DNA from: an uncultured Mollicutes bacterium
GTDB lineage: Bacteria; Bacillota_I; Bacilli_A; RF39; UBA660
Assembly (NCBI GenBank): GCA_900550145.1
Contig: URRF01000034.1
Location: 1 to 12,105 of the forward strand
Length of the DNA: 12,105 nt
Direction of reading: 5' to 3'
Below the pieces are notes generated by a model. It did no database searches. It worked only from the letters and a program-made list of their open reading frames with translations, and had not been told where the DNA came from. Each line of letters opens with the position of its first letter. Within the stretch, counting starts at the first letter, position 1. This document shows, piece after piece, positions 1-6,298 of this stretch. The position numbers and the translations under genes were made by a program.

Positions 1-42
1 TAAGATTTAATAATGAGTTATGGAGAATAATAGGTATATTTG
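1..42 (+). repeat. 42-bp direct repeat, left copy (identical to 12064-12105)
   Basis: The first 42 bases of the window equal its last 42 bases exactly and in the same orientation. Both copies lie in frame within a surface-protein gene and encode VRFNNELWRIIGIF after the first partial codon. The match reaches both physical ends of the window, so its true length is unknown. Confidence 0.95.
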
Positions 43-815
43 GAAATAATGTAAAGTTAATAAGAAATGATAGATTAGGTTGGTTATCATGGGATACTAG
101 TGAATCAACAGTAAATAGTGGATATGGAATAAATCAATGGGGAGAGAGTAAAGATACAAGCGGAAATATATATGAAGGAGCAGATTTACAAGTATATTTA
201 AATAAGATGTATTATGGTGGAATAGAAGTAACTTGTTATGGTGATTCTGGTAATAAAACAACAACATGTCCAACAAATACATTAGATGAAACGTCTAAAG
301 CGCTAATAGATAATCATATATGGAATACAGGTGCACCAAACAAAAATGAATTATATAATAGTACAACGAGTTCATATGATACAGTTGAATTTTACAAAGC
401 AGAAAGAGGAACAGTAAATGGAAAAATATGTACAAGTGGAGGTTATTGTAACGACACAGTAACAAGGACAACAGAATGGACTGGATATATTGCACTACCA
501 TATATAACAGACTATGCATATGCAAGTGGTGAAGATGATTGCAATACAAAGATAGATCAATCATCTCCGTATAAATGTAAAAACAATAATTGGATGTTTT
601 TTAAAGAAAATACATCGTATTTGACATTGTCGCCTAGCACTTATACTTCCCGTGCTTTCTATGTCTGGAATGTGAATGGTGGTGTGACTGCTGGCTACAA
701 CGATGCTACGGTTGCTACTGCGGTTTTTCCCGCCATATATCTAAAATCTAATGTTTTAATAGAGAGTGGAAATGGTAGTACAAGTGATCCATATGTTCTA
801 AAATTGGGAAATTAA
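1..815 (+). CDS. Surface/secreted repeat-family protein, 3' part; candidate hypervariable C-terminus
   Basis: This is an open frame cut by the window edge: the first whole codon is at 3 and the stop is TAA at 813-815, leaving 270 residues. An internal ATG at 207 is not the start, because the frame is open to the edge and reads VRFNNELWRIIGIF, the same 14 residues found at the end of the gene at 11697. The body contains Cys-flanked segments (KICTSGGYCNDTV, about residues 139-151) and a WTGYIALPYITDYAYA stretch. The C-terminus reads FPAIYLKSN then SDPYVLKLGN. From memory this resembles a multi-copy family of secreted proteins in gut Bacillota ending in 'VRPVxYLKS...GTGTSSDPY'; its function is unknown to me and ligand binding is a guess. 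Codons are A-ending in 20 of the first 40, unlike the housekeeping genes. Residues 207-244 are encoded by a GC-rich island, annotated separately. Confident it is a gene; unsure of function. Confidence 0.85.
   Translation, partial: RFNNELWRIIGIFGNNVKLIRNDRLGWLSWDTSESTVNSGYGINQWGESKDTSGNIYEGADLQVYLNKMYYGGIEVTCYGDSGNKTTTCPTNTLDETSKALIDNHIWNTGAPNKNELYNSTTSSYDTVEFYKAERGTVNGKICTSGGYCNDTVTRTTEWTGYIALPYITDYAYASGEDDCNTKIDQSSPYKCKNNNWMFFKENTSYLTLSPSTYTSRAFYVWNVNGGVTAGYNDATVATAVFPAIYLKSNVLIESGNGSTSDPYVLKLGN
621..734 (+). other. GC-rich, adenine-poor island; candidate DGR variable repeat
   Basis: By hand count these 114 bases hold 57 G/C (50%) and 18 A (16%). The 114 bases just upstream (507-620) hold 33 G/C (29%) and 48 A (42%). 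Only 1 of 38 codons ends in A, against 13 of 38 upstream; most end in T or C. The encoded stretch (SRAFYVWNVNGG, then GVTAGYNDATVATAVFPA) is near the C-terminus, and the island ends in a GC-rich tail with a small dyad, GCGG/CCGC around 719-733. In diversity-generating retroelements, adenines of a template are randomised when copied into the C-terminal repeat of a lectin-fold target, leaving an A-poor, GC-rich segment closed by a GC-rich initiation site. The fit is good, but no template repeat or reverse transcriptase is present here. Gene conversion from a paralogue or a transferred cassette is the alternative. Confidence 0.55.
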
Positions 816-817
816 AT

Positions 818-846
818 AAAGAATTAGCAACTATGAATTCTTTTTT
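818..846 (+). terminator. Intrinsic terminator after the surface gene
   Basis: AAAGAATT (818-825) pairs with AATTCTTT (836-843) across a 10-base loop, and a run of six T follows from 841. It starts 3 bases after the TAA at 813-815. The stem is AT-rich and the loop long, so strength is uncertain. Confidence 0.6.
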
Positions 847-879
847 GTTATAAATAGTATACAATTATTATATTTTATG

Positions 880-888
880 TGTTATAAT
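880..888 (+). promoter_or_regulatory. Extended -10 promoter of the HPt-receiver gene
   Basis: TGTTATAAT is a perfect extended -10 (TG at 880-881, TATAAT 883-888); no good -35 sits 16-18 bases upstream. Transcription would start near 895, giving a leader of only about 10 bases that holds the AGGAGG. This also argues against the upstream ATG at 887, which lies inside the -10. The core TTATGTGTTATAAT is shared, with small changes, with the promoters at 3905 and 10090. Confidence 0.65.
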
Positions 889-904
889 GAAACTAGGAGG
901 ATAT

Positions 905-1672
905 ATGAAAGACAAGGATTTGTTAATAAGAAATGGTGTGGATGTAGATAAAAGTTTGGAACTATTTGGAGATATGGCAATGTATGATGAAACTCTTGTT
1001 GAATTTTTGGAAGGTATTAATGGAAAATTAAGTGACTTGAAAAAATATAAAGAGTCGAGTGATATGTATAATTATGCAATAATTGCTCATTCGTTGAAGA
1101 GTGATTGTAGGTATCTTGGCTTTACTAAGTTGGCAGAATTAGCTTATGAACATGAAATAGCAGGTAAGAATAATGATATTTCTTCTGTATATAATACTTA
1201 TGATAATTTAGTTGATGAAGCTAAAAGAATAGTTATGATTATAAATCAATATTTGGGGAATGAAACTATGGTTGAGGAAGTAAAACCAAATGTTGTTAGT
1301 GATAAAGTAATATTGATTGCTGATGATTCAGATATAATAAGAAATTTTGTAAGTAAATGCTTTGAAGGAATTTATTGTGTTAAATATGCTAATGATGGTG
1401 CGGAAGCGATAAGGGCAATAGAAGAGGATACTAATCATAAAATTTCATGTATGTTGCTTGATTTAAATATGCCAAATGTCAATGGTTATAAGGTTTTAGA
1501 TTATTTAAAGGAAAATAATTTATTTAATATAGTTCCTGTTGTAATAATAACAGGCGTTGACACAAAGGATGAAATAAATAAAACTTTTTCTTATCCAATT
1601 GTAGATGTACTTTCTAAACCATTTAATGAACGTGATGTTAAGAATGTAATAGAACGTGTAATTAGAAATTAA
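905..1672 (+). CDS. HPt-receiver phosphorelay protein without output domain
   Basis: This 255-residue cytoplasmic protein carries two phosphorelay modules. Residues about 15-118 form a histidine phosphotransfer domain with the signature AHSLKSDCRYLG, phosphoacceptor His62. Residues about 134-254 form a CheY-like receiver with acidic pair Asp140/Asp141, phosphoacceptor Asp186 in LLDLNMP, Thr216 in IITG and Lys238 in LSKPF, so all catalytic residues are present. No kinase, DNA-binding or cyclase output follows. It would pass or store phosphate between an unseen hybrid kinase and an unseen regulator; partners are not in the window. The start at 905 has AGGAGG at 895-900; the in-frame ATG at 887 falls in the promoter and lacks a ribosome site. 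It is transcribed alone and converges on rnhC. Confidence 0.88.
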   Translation: MKDKDLLIRNGVDVDKSLELFGDMAMYDETLVEFLEGINGKLSDLKKYKESSDMYNYAIIAHSLKSDCRYLGFTKLAELAYEHEIAGKNNDISSVYNTYDNLVDEAKRIVMIINQYLGNETMVEEVKPNVVSDKVILIADDSDIIRNFVSKCFEGIYCVKYANDGAEAIRAIEEDTNHKISCMLLDLNMPNVNGYKVLDYLKENNLFNIVPVVIITGVDTKDEINKTFSYPIVDVLSKPFNERDVKNVIERVIRN

Positions 1673-1696
1673 AAAATTAGGTTACCCTAATTTTTT
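1671..1696. terminator. Bidirectional terminator between HPt-receiver gene and rnhC
   Basis: An 11-bp perfect stem, AAAAAATTAGG (1671-1681) and CCTAATTTTTT (1686-1696), encloses the loop TTAC. The A-run and T-run serve as U-tracts in both directions. It overlaps the stop codon of the left gene (1670-1672) and of rnhC (1695-1697, minus strand), so both converging genes end in it. Confidence 0.88.
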
Positions 1697-2642
1697 AAAT
1701 GCTTTTATTAAGTATCTTTTCTGTGTTCCTAAAGTTTAATTTAGCAACACTTTTTAACTTATCTTTGTTGTATGTATCAACTATTTGTTTACCAACTTTA
1801 TCCACTTCAGCTCCGGCACCAAGTGGAATTTTTATTTTTAACTCTTTTGATAATTCGTCTATTTTTTGTAGGAATATATATCTACTTATTATAGAAGAAC
1901 ATCCGACTGATAAGCATTTATCTTCTGCTTTTGTTGTAAAACTTATATTTTGTACAATTTCTTTTGTGTTTGATAAATATTCATAGTATTTATCTTTATA
2001 AACAAATTGATCTATTACTACCATATCATATTTATAATCACTGTTTTTTAGTAAATTATATAATACTTTATTATGAAGTATTGCTTTAATAGCATTCATA
2101 TTTGTTTTTGGATTATGCATTTCATTATATTTTTCATTCGTTAGTATTATTGTAGTATGTGGTATGTTTTTTATTAATATAGGTGCAATTTTTATTATTT
2201 TTTCATCAGTTATCATTTTTGAATCTCTTACTCCTAGTGATTCAAGAAATGCAATATCTTTTCTGTTTACATAAGAAGCAGTTACTACTATAGGTCCAAA
2301 ATAATCTCCAGTACCCACTTCATCACTACCAATTGAATTTATAAAATAGTAATCTTTTTTATCATCAATATTTGGTTTTTTCTTTTCTTTTCTTTTTTCA
2401 ACTGGATATTCACCTGTTAAGCTTTTTTCTCTTTCTTTCCACATATTTGCATCTATATCTGCACTTATACCTTGAAATACTACTTTGCCTGATTCATATA
2501 AAGTTATTACGGTATCTGCCTCATTTGCTTGAAATATAGCATATGGAGGAGTTTTCTCTCTTTTTTTGTCTTTAAAATATTCTATCATTTCTTTTTGTGT
2601 TTTCTCACTTACTTTGTAAGAAAAAGTTAATTGTTTTGCCAT
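1695..2642 (-). CDS. rnhC: Ribonuclease HIII
   Basis: RNase HIII cuts the RNA strand of RNA-DNA hybrids (primers, R-loops) in the cytoplasm. The 315-residue protein has the N-terminal TBP-like substrate-binding domain (about 1-85), a lysine-rich linker (residues 83-97) and the catalytic RNase H2-like domain (100-312). The signature GSDEVGTGDYFGP is at 105-117. Candidate metal ligands are Asp107, Glu108, Asp211 in VIDQF and Asp241 in KAEDKCLSVG; their spacing agrees with what I recall for the Geobacillus enzyme. Length is normal for the family. The start is the ATG at 2642 (MAKQLTF), preceded by GGGTGA; an upstream in-frame GTG lies inside that ribosome site and is rejected. It is divergent from cvpA. 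In many Bacillota rnhC lies next to cvpA in the same direction, so here the old neighbourhood is kept but turned round. Confidence 0.95.
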   Translation of the reverse strand: MAKQLTFSYKVSEKTQKEMIEYFKDKKREKTPPYAIFQANEADTVITLYESGKVVFQGISADIDANMWKEREKSLTGEYPVEKRKEKKKPNIDDKKDYYFINSIGSDEVGTGDYFGPIVVTASYVNRKDIAFLESLGVRDSKMITDEKIIKIAPILIKNIPHTTIILTNEKYNEMHNPKTNMNAIKAILHNKVLYNLLKNSDYKYDMVVIDQFVYKDKYYEYLSNTKEIVQNISFTTKAEDKCLSVGCSSIISRYIFLQKIDELSKELKIKIPLGAGAEVDKVGKQIVDTYNKDKLKSVAKLNFRNTEKILNKSI

Positions 2643-2659
2643 AAAAATCACCCATATAC

Positions 2660-2688
2660 ATTATAACTCTTATTTTAAATATTAACAA
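2660..2688 (-). promoter_or_regulatory. rnhC promoter
   Basis: On the minus strand a -35 TTGTTA (2688-2683) and a -10 TATAAT (2665-2660) are separated by 17 bases. The start would be near 2653, giving a leader of about 11 bases containing GGGTGA. Confidence 0.7.
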
Positions 2689-2734
2689 GTAGAGGGGGTG
2701 AAAAAAATATATTTATTTTTTATGATTATTGTAA

Positions 2735-2740
2735 TATAAT
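2735..2740 (+). promoter_or_regulatory. Probable -10 box of the cvpA-trxA operon
   Basis: TATAAT at 2735-2740 is the only good -10 ahead of cvpA. The upstream bases are AT-rich with no convincing -35 and no TGN extension. A start near 2747 would give a leader of about 17 bases. It lies back-to-back with the rnhC promoter in the 121-base divergent gap. Confidence 0.45.
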
Positions 2741-2763
2741 AATAATGTATGAGGAGTTGTTGC

Positions 2764-3471
2764 ATGAATATAGTTGATATTTTAATATTAGTTGTTTTAA
2801 TTTCAGGTGCTTTTTTGGGTTTTGCAAGAGGATTTTTTAAACAATCTGTAATGTTTGTTGGTACTATTTTAGTAGTTTTGCTTTCATTTATATTTAAAAA
2901 TCCTTTGTCTTTAATAATGTATAAAAATTTACCATTTTTTAAATTTGGTGGATTAACATCTTTAAACATATTACTATATGAAACTTTGGCTTTTATTATT
3001 GCGTTAGTTGTTTTGTCAATTGTTTTATTTGTAATTATTAAAATTACAGGAATAGTTGAAAGTGTTTTAAAAATTACTGTAGTACTTGCAATACCATCTA
3101 AGATACTGGGTTTAATAGTAGGTGTTATACAATCTGTAGTTGTTCTTTATGTATTTTTGTTTTTAGTGTCATTGCCTATATTGAAAGTTCCATATGTAAA
3201 TGATTCGAAATATGCTAAGATAATATTAGAGAAAACACCTTTTATTTCAAGGATAACTGATGGAGTAGTTAAAACATTTGATGAAATAAGTAAATTTAGT
3301 GATGAGAATTTAAATAAAAATTATGATTCTAAAAAAGCAAACAAGGAAATGCTTGAAATAATGTTAAAGAATAAAGTAATAACTGTGGAGAATGCTAGGA
3401 TATTGAGTGATAAAAGTAAGATAGAAGTTGATAATATAAATGAATTATTAGAAAAATATAAGGAGGAATAA
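2764..3471 (+). CDS. cvpA: CvpA-family membrane protein
   Basis: A 235-residue integral membrane protein matching the CvpA (colicin V production) family, whose biochemical role in Bacillota is not settled. It opens with the typical 'D-hydrophobic-GFARGF' pattern: segment 1 at about 5-24 ends in GFARGFF, segment 2 at 29-45, segment 3 at 67-92 and segment 4 at 103-135. A charged C-terminal tail of about 100 residues, rich in Lys, Glu and Asp, follows; this tail is longer than in the shortest family members. The start at 2764 follows GAGGAG (2751-2756) by 7 bases; an in-frame ATG at 2749 would place the ribosome site inside the gene and is rejected. It is followed after 2 bases by trxA, with the trxA ribosome site inside its last codons. 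The usual neighbours zapA, polX and mutS2 are missing. Confidence 0.85.
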   Translation: MNIVDILILVVLISGAFLGFARGFFKQSVMFVGTILVVLLSFIFKNPLSLIMYKNLPFFKFGGLTSLNILLYETLAFIIALVVLSIVLFVIIKITGIVESVLKITVVLAIPSKILGLIVGVIQSVVVLYVFLFLVSLPILKVPYVNDSKYAKIILEKTPFISRITDGVVKTFDEISKFSDENLNKNYDSKKANKEMLEIMLKNKVITVENARILSDKSKIEVDNINELLEKYKEE

Positions 3472-3473
3472 GA

Positions 3474-3782
3474 ATGATTTTACATGATATAACTGATAAT
3501 AATTTTGATGATAATATTAAAGGGGATAAAACTTTGGTTGATTTTTTTGCTACGTGGTGTGGACCTTGTAAAATGTTGTCTGTTGAACTTGAAATGTTAG
3601 CAAAAGAAAATAATAGTTTGAAAATAGTTAAGGTGGATGTTGATAAGTGCCCTAATATTGCTAGAAAATTTGGTATTATGTCAGTACCTACATTACTTTT
3701 ATATAAGGATGGTAATATGGTAGATAAAAAAACTGGATATATGCCAGTAGAAAATATTAAAGAATGGATAAATAATTATTAA
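3474..3782 (+). CDS. trxA: Thioredoxin
   Basis: This 102-residue cytoplasmic dithiol oxidoreductase has the complete thioredoxin active site WCGPCK (Trp28, Cys29, Cys32) and the cis-proline loop SVPT (Pro72). It is a full-length single-domain member without signal peptide or membrane anchor. It reduces protein disulfides and is recycled by a thioredoxin reductase not present here. AAGGAGG at 3460-3466, overlapping the end of cvpA, drives translation, so the two genes are transcribed together. In related Bacillota mutS2 normally sits between cvpA and trxA; here they abut, suggesting loss or relocation of mutS2. A second residue that could form an extra disulfide, Cys59 (DKCP), lies in a variable region. 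Confidence 0.95.
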   Translation: MILHDITDNNFDDNIKGDKTLVDFFATWCGPCKMLSVELEMLAKENNSLKIVKVDVDKCPNIARKFGIMSVPTLLLYKDGNMVDKKTGYMPVENIKEWINNY

Positions 3783-3786
3783 TGTT

Positions 3787-3814
3787 AATTGCTATCTAAT
3801 GATAGTAATTTTTT
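3787..3814 (+). terminator. Intrinsic terminator of the cvpA-trxA operon
   Basis: AATTGCTATC (3787-3796) pairs with GATAGTAATT (3801-3810), ten pairs with one G-U, around the loop TAAT, and T continues to 3814. It starts 4 bases after the trxA stop. The remaining bases up to 3900 are plain AT-rich sequence in which I see nothing else. Confidence 0.82.
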
Positions 3815-3904
3815 GTATGATAAAGTAAAAAATTCTAGTATTATAGTTATTATATTAAATAAAATTTATTTTAATTTTTGTTCTTATTCTATATTATTGA
3901 TGAT

Positions 3905-3918
3905 ATACGTGTTATAAT
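3905..3918 (+). promoter_or_regulatory. Extended -10 promoter with ATACGTGTTATAAT core
   Basis: TGTTATAAT (3910-3918) is a perfect extended -10; no -35 at proper distance. The 14-base string ATACGTGTTATAAT recurs exactly at 10090-10103 ahead of the M23 peptidase gene. Transcription would begin near 3925, about 19 bases before the start codon at 3944. Confidence 0.65.
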
Positions 3919-3943
3919 TGTATTGTATTTAGGAGTGAAAAGT

Positions 3944-5203
3944 ATGAATAGGAATAATGTTAAAGGAGTTATTGGTGCTTTTATTGGTGCTATATTGTTT
4001 AGTTTGCCATGGATTTTGATATATGTATATGCAAATTATATGTTATCTGTTCTTGCTACTATTATCGCTATTGGATCTTTGAAGTTTTATAAACTTTTTA
4101 AGGGAGAAATTACGAAAAAAACAAGTATAGTAATAGTTATAGCGTCTTTATTTTCAATAACATTTGCAACATTTGTATTAATTCCATTTTGTTTAATTTT
4201 AAAGGAAGGATATGGATTTAGTACATATTACTTTAATTTATTATATAGTTCAAGTGAATTTGTTAGTGCGCTTGTTTCTGATTATATAATTTCGATATTA
4301 TTTACAATTCTTGGAATTAGTGGTGTTGTTTTTAATATAAATAAGAGCGCGTATCAAATTGAAAATGGTTGTGAGCTTGAATATATTGAAGATAAACCAT
4401 TTGATGAACAAGTTAAGATATTAGAAGCCATTTTTGCTAAATATGATGCATTTAGTAGAGATAAGAGTGTACCTGAAACGATTATTTTTAGCGAATTAAA
4501 GGCAAGAAATAAGTTTAAATTTATTTTGTCAATGGAAAGAAAGGGTATTATAGTGTCTCCATTTTTTAAAGCATATTTTGATAAGGAAGCAGTGGAAAAT
4601 AAAGAGAAGGGTAAGAAAAATTATAGAAAAAATGTTTTAGTTGTTGTATGTATATGTGTATTATTTTGGATTGCTGTTTTATTGTTAGTTGCTTTAAGTG
4701 TAAATTCAGTTGATAATAAAGATTTAAATAATAATAATATTGAGGAAAAAATAGAAAATATTAAGTATACTTATAAAGAAATAACTATTGATATGCCTAA
4801 TACGTATAAAATAGTGGAAGAAAATGATGAGTATGTGGATTATTATGATCCGAATAATAATGATGTTATTGAGTTTATGATGAGGGTTGATTCATTTAGT
4901 GGTGAAACTAAAAAAGAGGCAATTGATTTGTATATTGAAGATTTAAAAAAAGATTATAATGTTTTTTCTAGTGATGAGATATTATATGATAGTTTAAGTG
5001 GAGTTAGATTGGGAACAAGTTCTTTAATGTATAGTGATGAGTATTTTTATGAATATTTGTTGTTTGATGATGAAAAGGTGTATACGGTTATGTTTTTTAA
5101 TAGGATAAATAAAGAGAATGAAAATAAATTTAAGGAAAAATTTAAAAATATAACTGATAATTATATGAAGAGTATAAAAATTAAAAAATATGATATTTAT
5201 TAA
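3944..5203 (+). CDS. Membrane protein of unknown function with extracytoplasmic C-terminal domain
   Basis: I do not recognise a named family. The 419-residue protein has four N-terminal hydrophobic segments (about 9-29, 32-46, 61-86 and 108-131), then a charged, probably cytoplasmic region (about 135-229), a strong fifth segment (230-253) and an Asn/Glu-rich linker (254-274). A folded domain follows (275-410) beginning KYTYKEITIDMPNTYKI. That domain alternates short strands with a helix and loosely recalls PsbP/Mog1-like lipoprotein domains; this is a weak impression. The N-terminal GAFIGAILFSLPWILIYVY pattern is one I associate with uncharacterised Bacillota membrane proteins. The start at 3944 has AGGAG at 3931-3935; the longer reading from 3878 runs through the promoter and is rejected. 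It is first in a run with the Nudix gene 26 bases downstream. Confidence 0.8.
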   Translation: MNRNNVKGVIGAFIGAILFSLPWILIYVYANYMLSVLATIIAIGSLKFYKLFKGEITKKTSIVIVIASLFSITFATFVLIPFCLILKEGYGFSTYYFNLLYSSSEFVSALVSDYIISILFTILGISGVVFNINKSAYQIENGCELEYIEDKPFDEQVKILEAIFAKYDAFSRDKSVPETIIFSELKARNKFKFILSMERKGIIVSPFFKAYFDKEAVENKEKGKKNYRKNVLVVVCICVLFWIAVLLLVALSVNSVDNKDLNNNNIEEKIENIKYTYKEITIDMPNTYKIVEENDEYVDYYDPNNNDVIEFMMRVDSFSGETKKEAIDLYIEDLKKDYNVFSSDEILYDSLSGVRLGTSSLMYSDEYFYEYLLFDDEKVYTVMFFNRINKENENKFKEKFKNITDNYMKSIKIKKYDIY

Positions 5204-5229
5204 TTGGAAAGGAGTAGAAATATTTATTT

Positions 5230-5622
5230 ATGAATTATGAAAAATCGTGTGGAGCAATAATAATTGATGATGATAAAGTGTTGTTAATAAAACAGGGTAA
5301 TGGTGATTGGGGATTTCCTAAGGGTCATATGATTGATGGTGAAAGTGAATTTGAAACTGCGATTAGAGAGGTTAAAGAAGAAACGAATATTGATATTTTA
5401 ATAGATGAAAATTATAGATATGTGATTAGTTATATGGTAAATGAAAATACTATGAAGGATGTTGTTTTCTTTATTGCAAAGAAATTAAGTAATGTTTTAA
5501 TACCACAAGAAAGTGAGATAGATAAATTGGAATGGTTAGATATGAATGATGCATTAAATAAAATATCTCATGAAGATGTTAAAGACGTTTTGAAAAAAGC
5601 TATGAAAGATTATGTAAGGTGA
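5230..5622 (+). CDS. Nudix hydrolase (Ap4A/NTP-type)
   Basis: A 130-residue cytoplasmic Nudix enzyme that hydrolyses a nucleoside diphosphate linked to another group. The Nudix box spans residues 32-54: Gly32, Glu38, then REVKEET at 46-52 with the metal-binding Glu47, Glu50 and Glu51. The usual Gly after EET is Asn53, a tolerated change. The N-terminus (SCGAIIIDDDKVLLIKQ) and the WGFPKGHMIDGE stretch resemble diadenosine tetraphosphatases and related housekeeping Nudix enzymes, so Ap4A or an oxidised nucleotide is a possible substrate, but substrate cannot be read from sequence. AAAGGAG at 5208-5214 lies 15 bases from the ATG, which is unusually far; no in-frame start lies between, because a TAG at 5215-5217 blocks it. 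The next gene follows after 4 bases. Confidence 0.9.
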   Translation: MNYEKSCGAIIIDDDKVLLIKQGNGDWGFPKGHMIDGESEFETAIREVKEETNIDILIDENYRYVISYMVNENTMKDVVFFIAKKLSNVLIPQESEIDKLEWLDMNDALNKISHEDVKDVLKKAMKDYVR

Positions 5623-5626
5623 AATT

Positions 5627-6250
5627 ATGGATTTTGATTATGGTAAAGTTGTTAATTTTATGCTAGGTGTAAATTCTAAACAAATGGTAGATGCATTAAG
5701 TACAATTATTAGTGGAAATTTTAATATGATTGATGTTAATGGTGATATTAAGAAAATTTTATTGAATTCGATTAAAACAAATGATAATTATGTATTGCTT
5801 ACTAGGAATGGACTAGTAATTTTACCTATTAATTCTAATGTTAAATATTTAACTGAAGAGTTTATAAGAATCATAGAAATTACTATTAATAGTGATGATA
5901 ATTTAGTTATATCTGAAATAAGTAGTAATAATAATGGGCTAGTTGCTTTTTCTTCTACTTGGAGTTTTTATAATAATGTTTATGATCAGCTAAATGGTTA
6001 TATAGTATTTTTTGATAGAAATGATATATCAAGCATGGATTCTTTAACTATAGAAATGTTTTTAAATCAGTATTATTCAAAAAGAAGTGGTGTATTTAAT
6101 GATTTGTATTGGGATATTATTTCTTATTCAAGGGATACTTTTGTAAATTCAAAGATTAATAGAAGGGAACAGGTTACTGAAACTTCTAGTGATTTTTCTT
6201 TAGTGTATAATAAATGGATTGAAATAGTAAATAGGTGTAGTAAAAATTAG
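5627..6250 (+). CDS. Uncharacterised 207-residue protein
   Basis: I do not recognise this protein. It has no membrane segment, signal peptide, cysteine cluster or catalytic motif that I can name. The sequence is rich in Asn, Ser and Ile, with alternating hydrophobic patterns (NYVLLTRNGLVILPI at about 53-67; GYIVFFDRND at about 124-133) that suggest a compact alpha/beta fold. The C-terminal part (138-205) looks helical and more polar, with a basic stretch (KINRREQ). The start ATG at 5627 follows AGGTGA (5617-5622), which overlaps the Nudix stop codon, so translation is probably coupled. Codon use is the same as in its neighbours, giving no sign of recent transfer. Confidence is for being a real gene. 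Confidence 0.8.
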   Translation: MDFDYGKVVNFMLGVNSKQMVDALSTIISGNFNMIDVNGDIKKILLNSIKTNDNYVLLTRNGLVILPINSNVKYLTEEFIRIIEITINSDDNLVISEISSNNNGLVAFSSTWSFYNNVYDQLNGYIVFFDRNDISSMDSLTIEMFLNQYYSKRSGVFNDLYWDIISYSRDTFVNSKINRREQVTETSSDFSLVYNKWIEIVNRCSKN

Positions 6251-6272
6251 GAATTGTTAAATATTCCTTTTT
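6249..6272 (+). terminator. Weak terminator-like hairpin before queH
   Basis: AGGAAT (6249-6254) pairs with ATTCCT (6263-6268) across an 8-base loop, followed by T to 6272. The stem is only six pairs and overlaps the stop codon at 6248-6250. It may separate queH from the upstream run only partly. Confidence 0.4.
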
Positions 6273-6276
6273 GTTT

Positions 6277-6282
6277 TATAAT
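6277..6282 (+). promoter_or_regulatory. Possible -10 box of queH
   Basis: TATAAT at 6277-6282 lies 16 bases upstream of the queH start at 6299. No clear -35 was found. Together with the hairpin just before it, it suggests queH can be transcribed on its own. Confidence 0.4.
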
Positions 6283-6298
6283 AATTTCGGTGATTTAT

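Noticed and set aside
887..904. Earlier start of the HPt-receiver gene at 887
   Set aside because: The ATG lies within the TATAAT box and has no ribosome site, whereas AGGAGG is correctly placed for 905.
3783..3943. Riboswitch or small RNA in the 160-base gap after trxA
   Set aside because: Apart from the terminator and the extended -10 it is plain AT-rich sequence without conserved riboswitch elements, and the predicted leader is only about 19 bases.
5608..5634. TGA read as tryptophan (Mollicutes code)
   Set aside because: Trp is TGG throughout, and TGA ends the Nudix gene right where the next gene's ATG begins.
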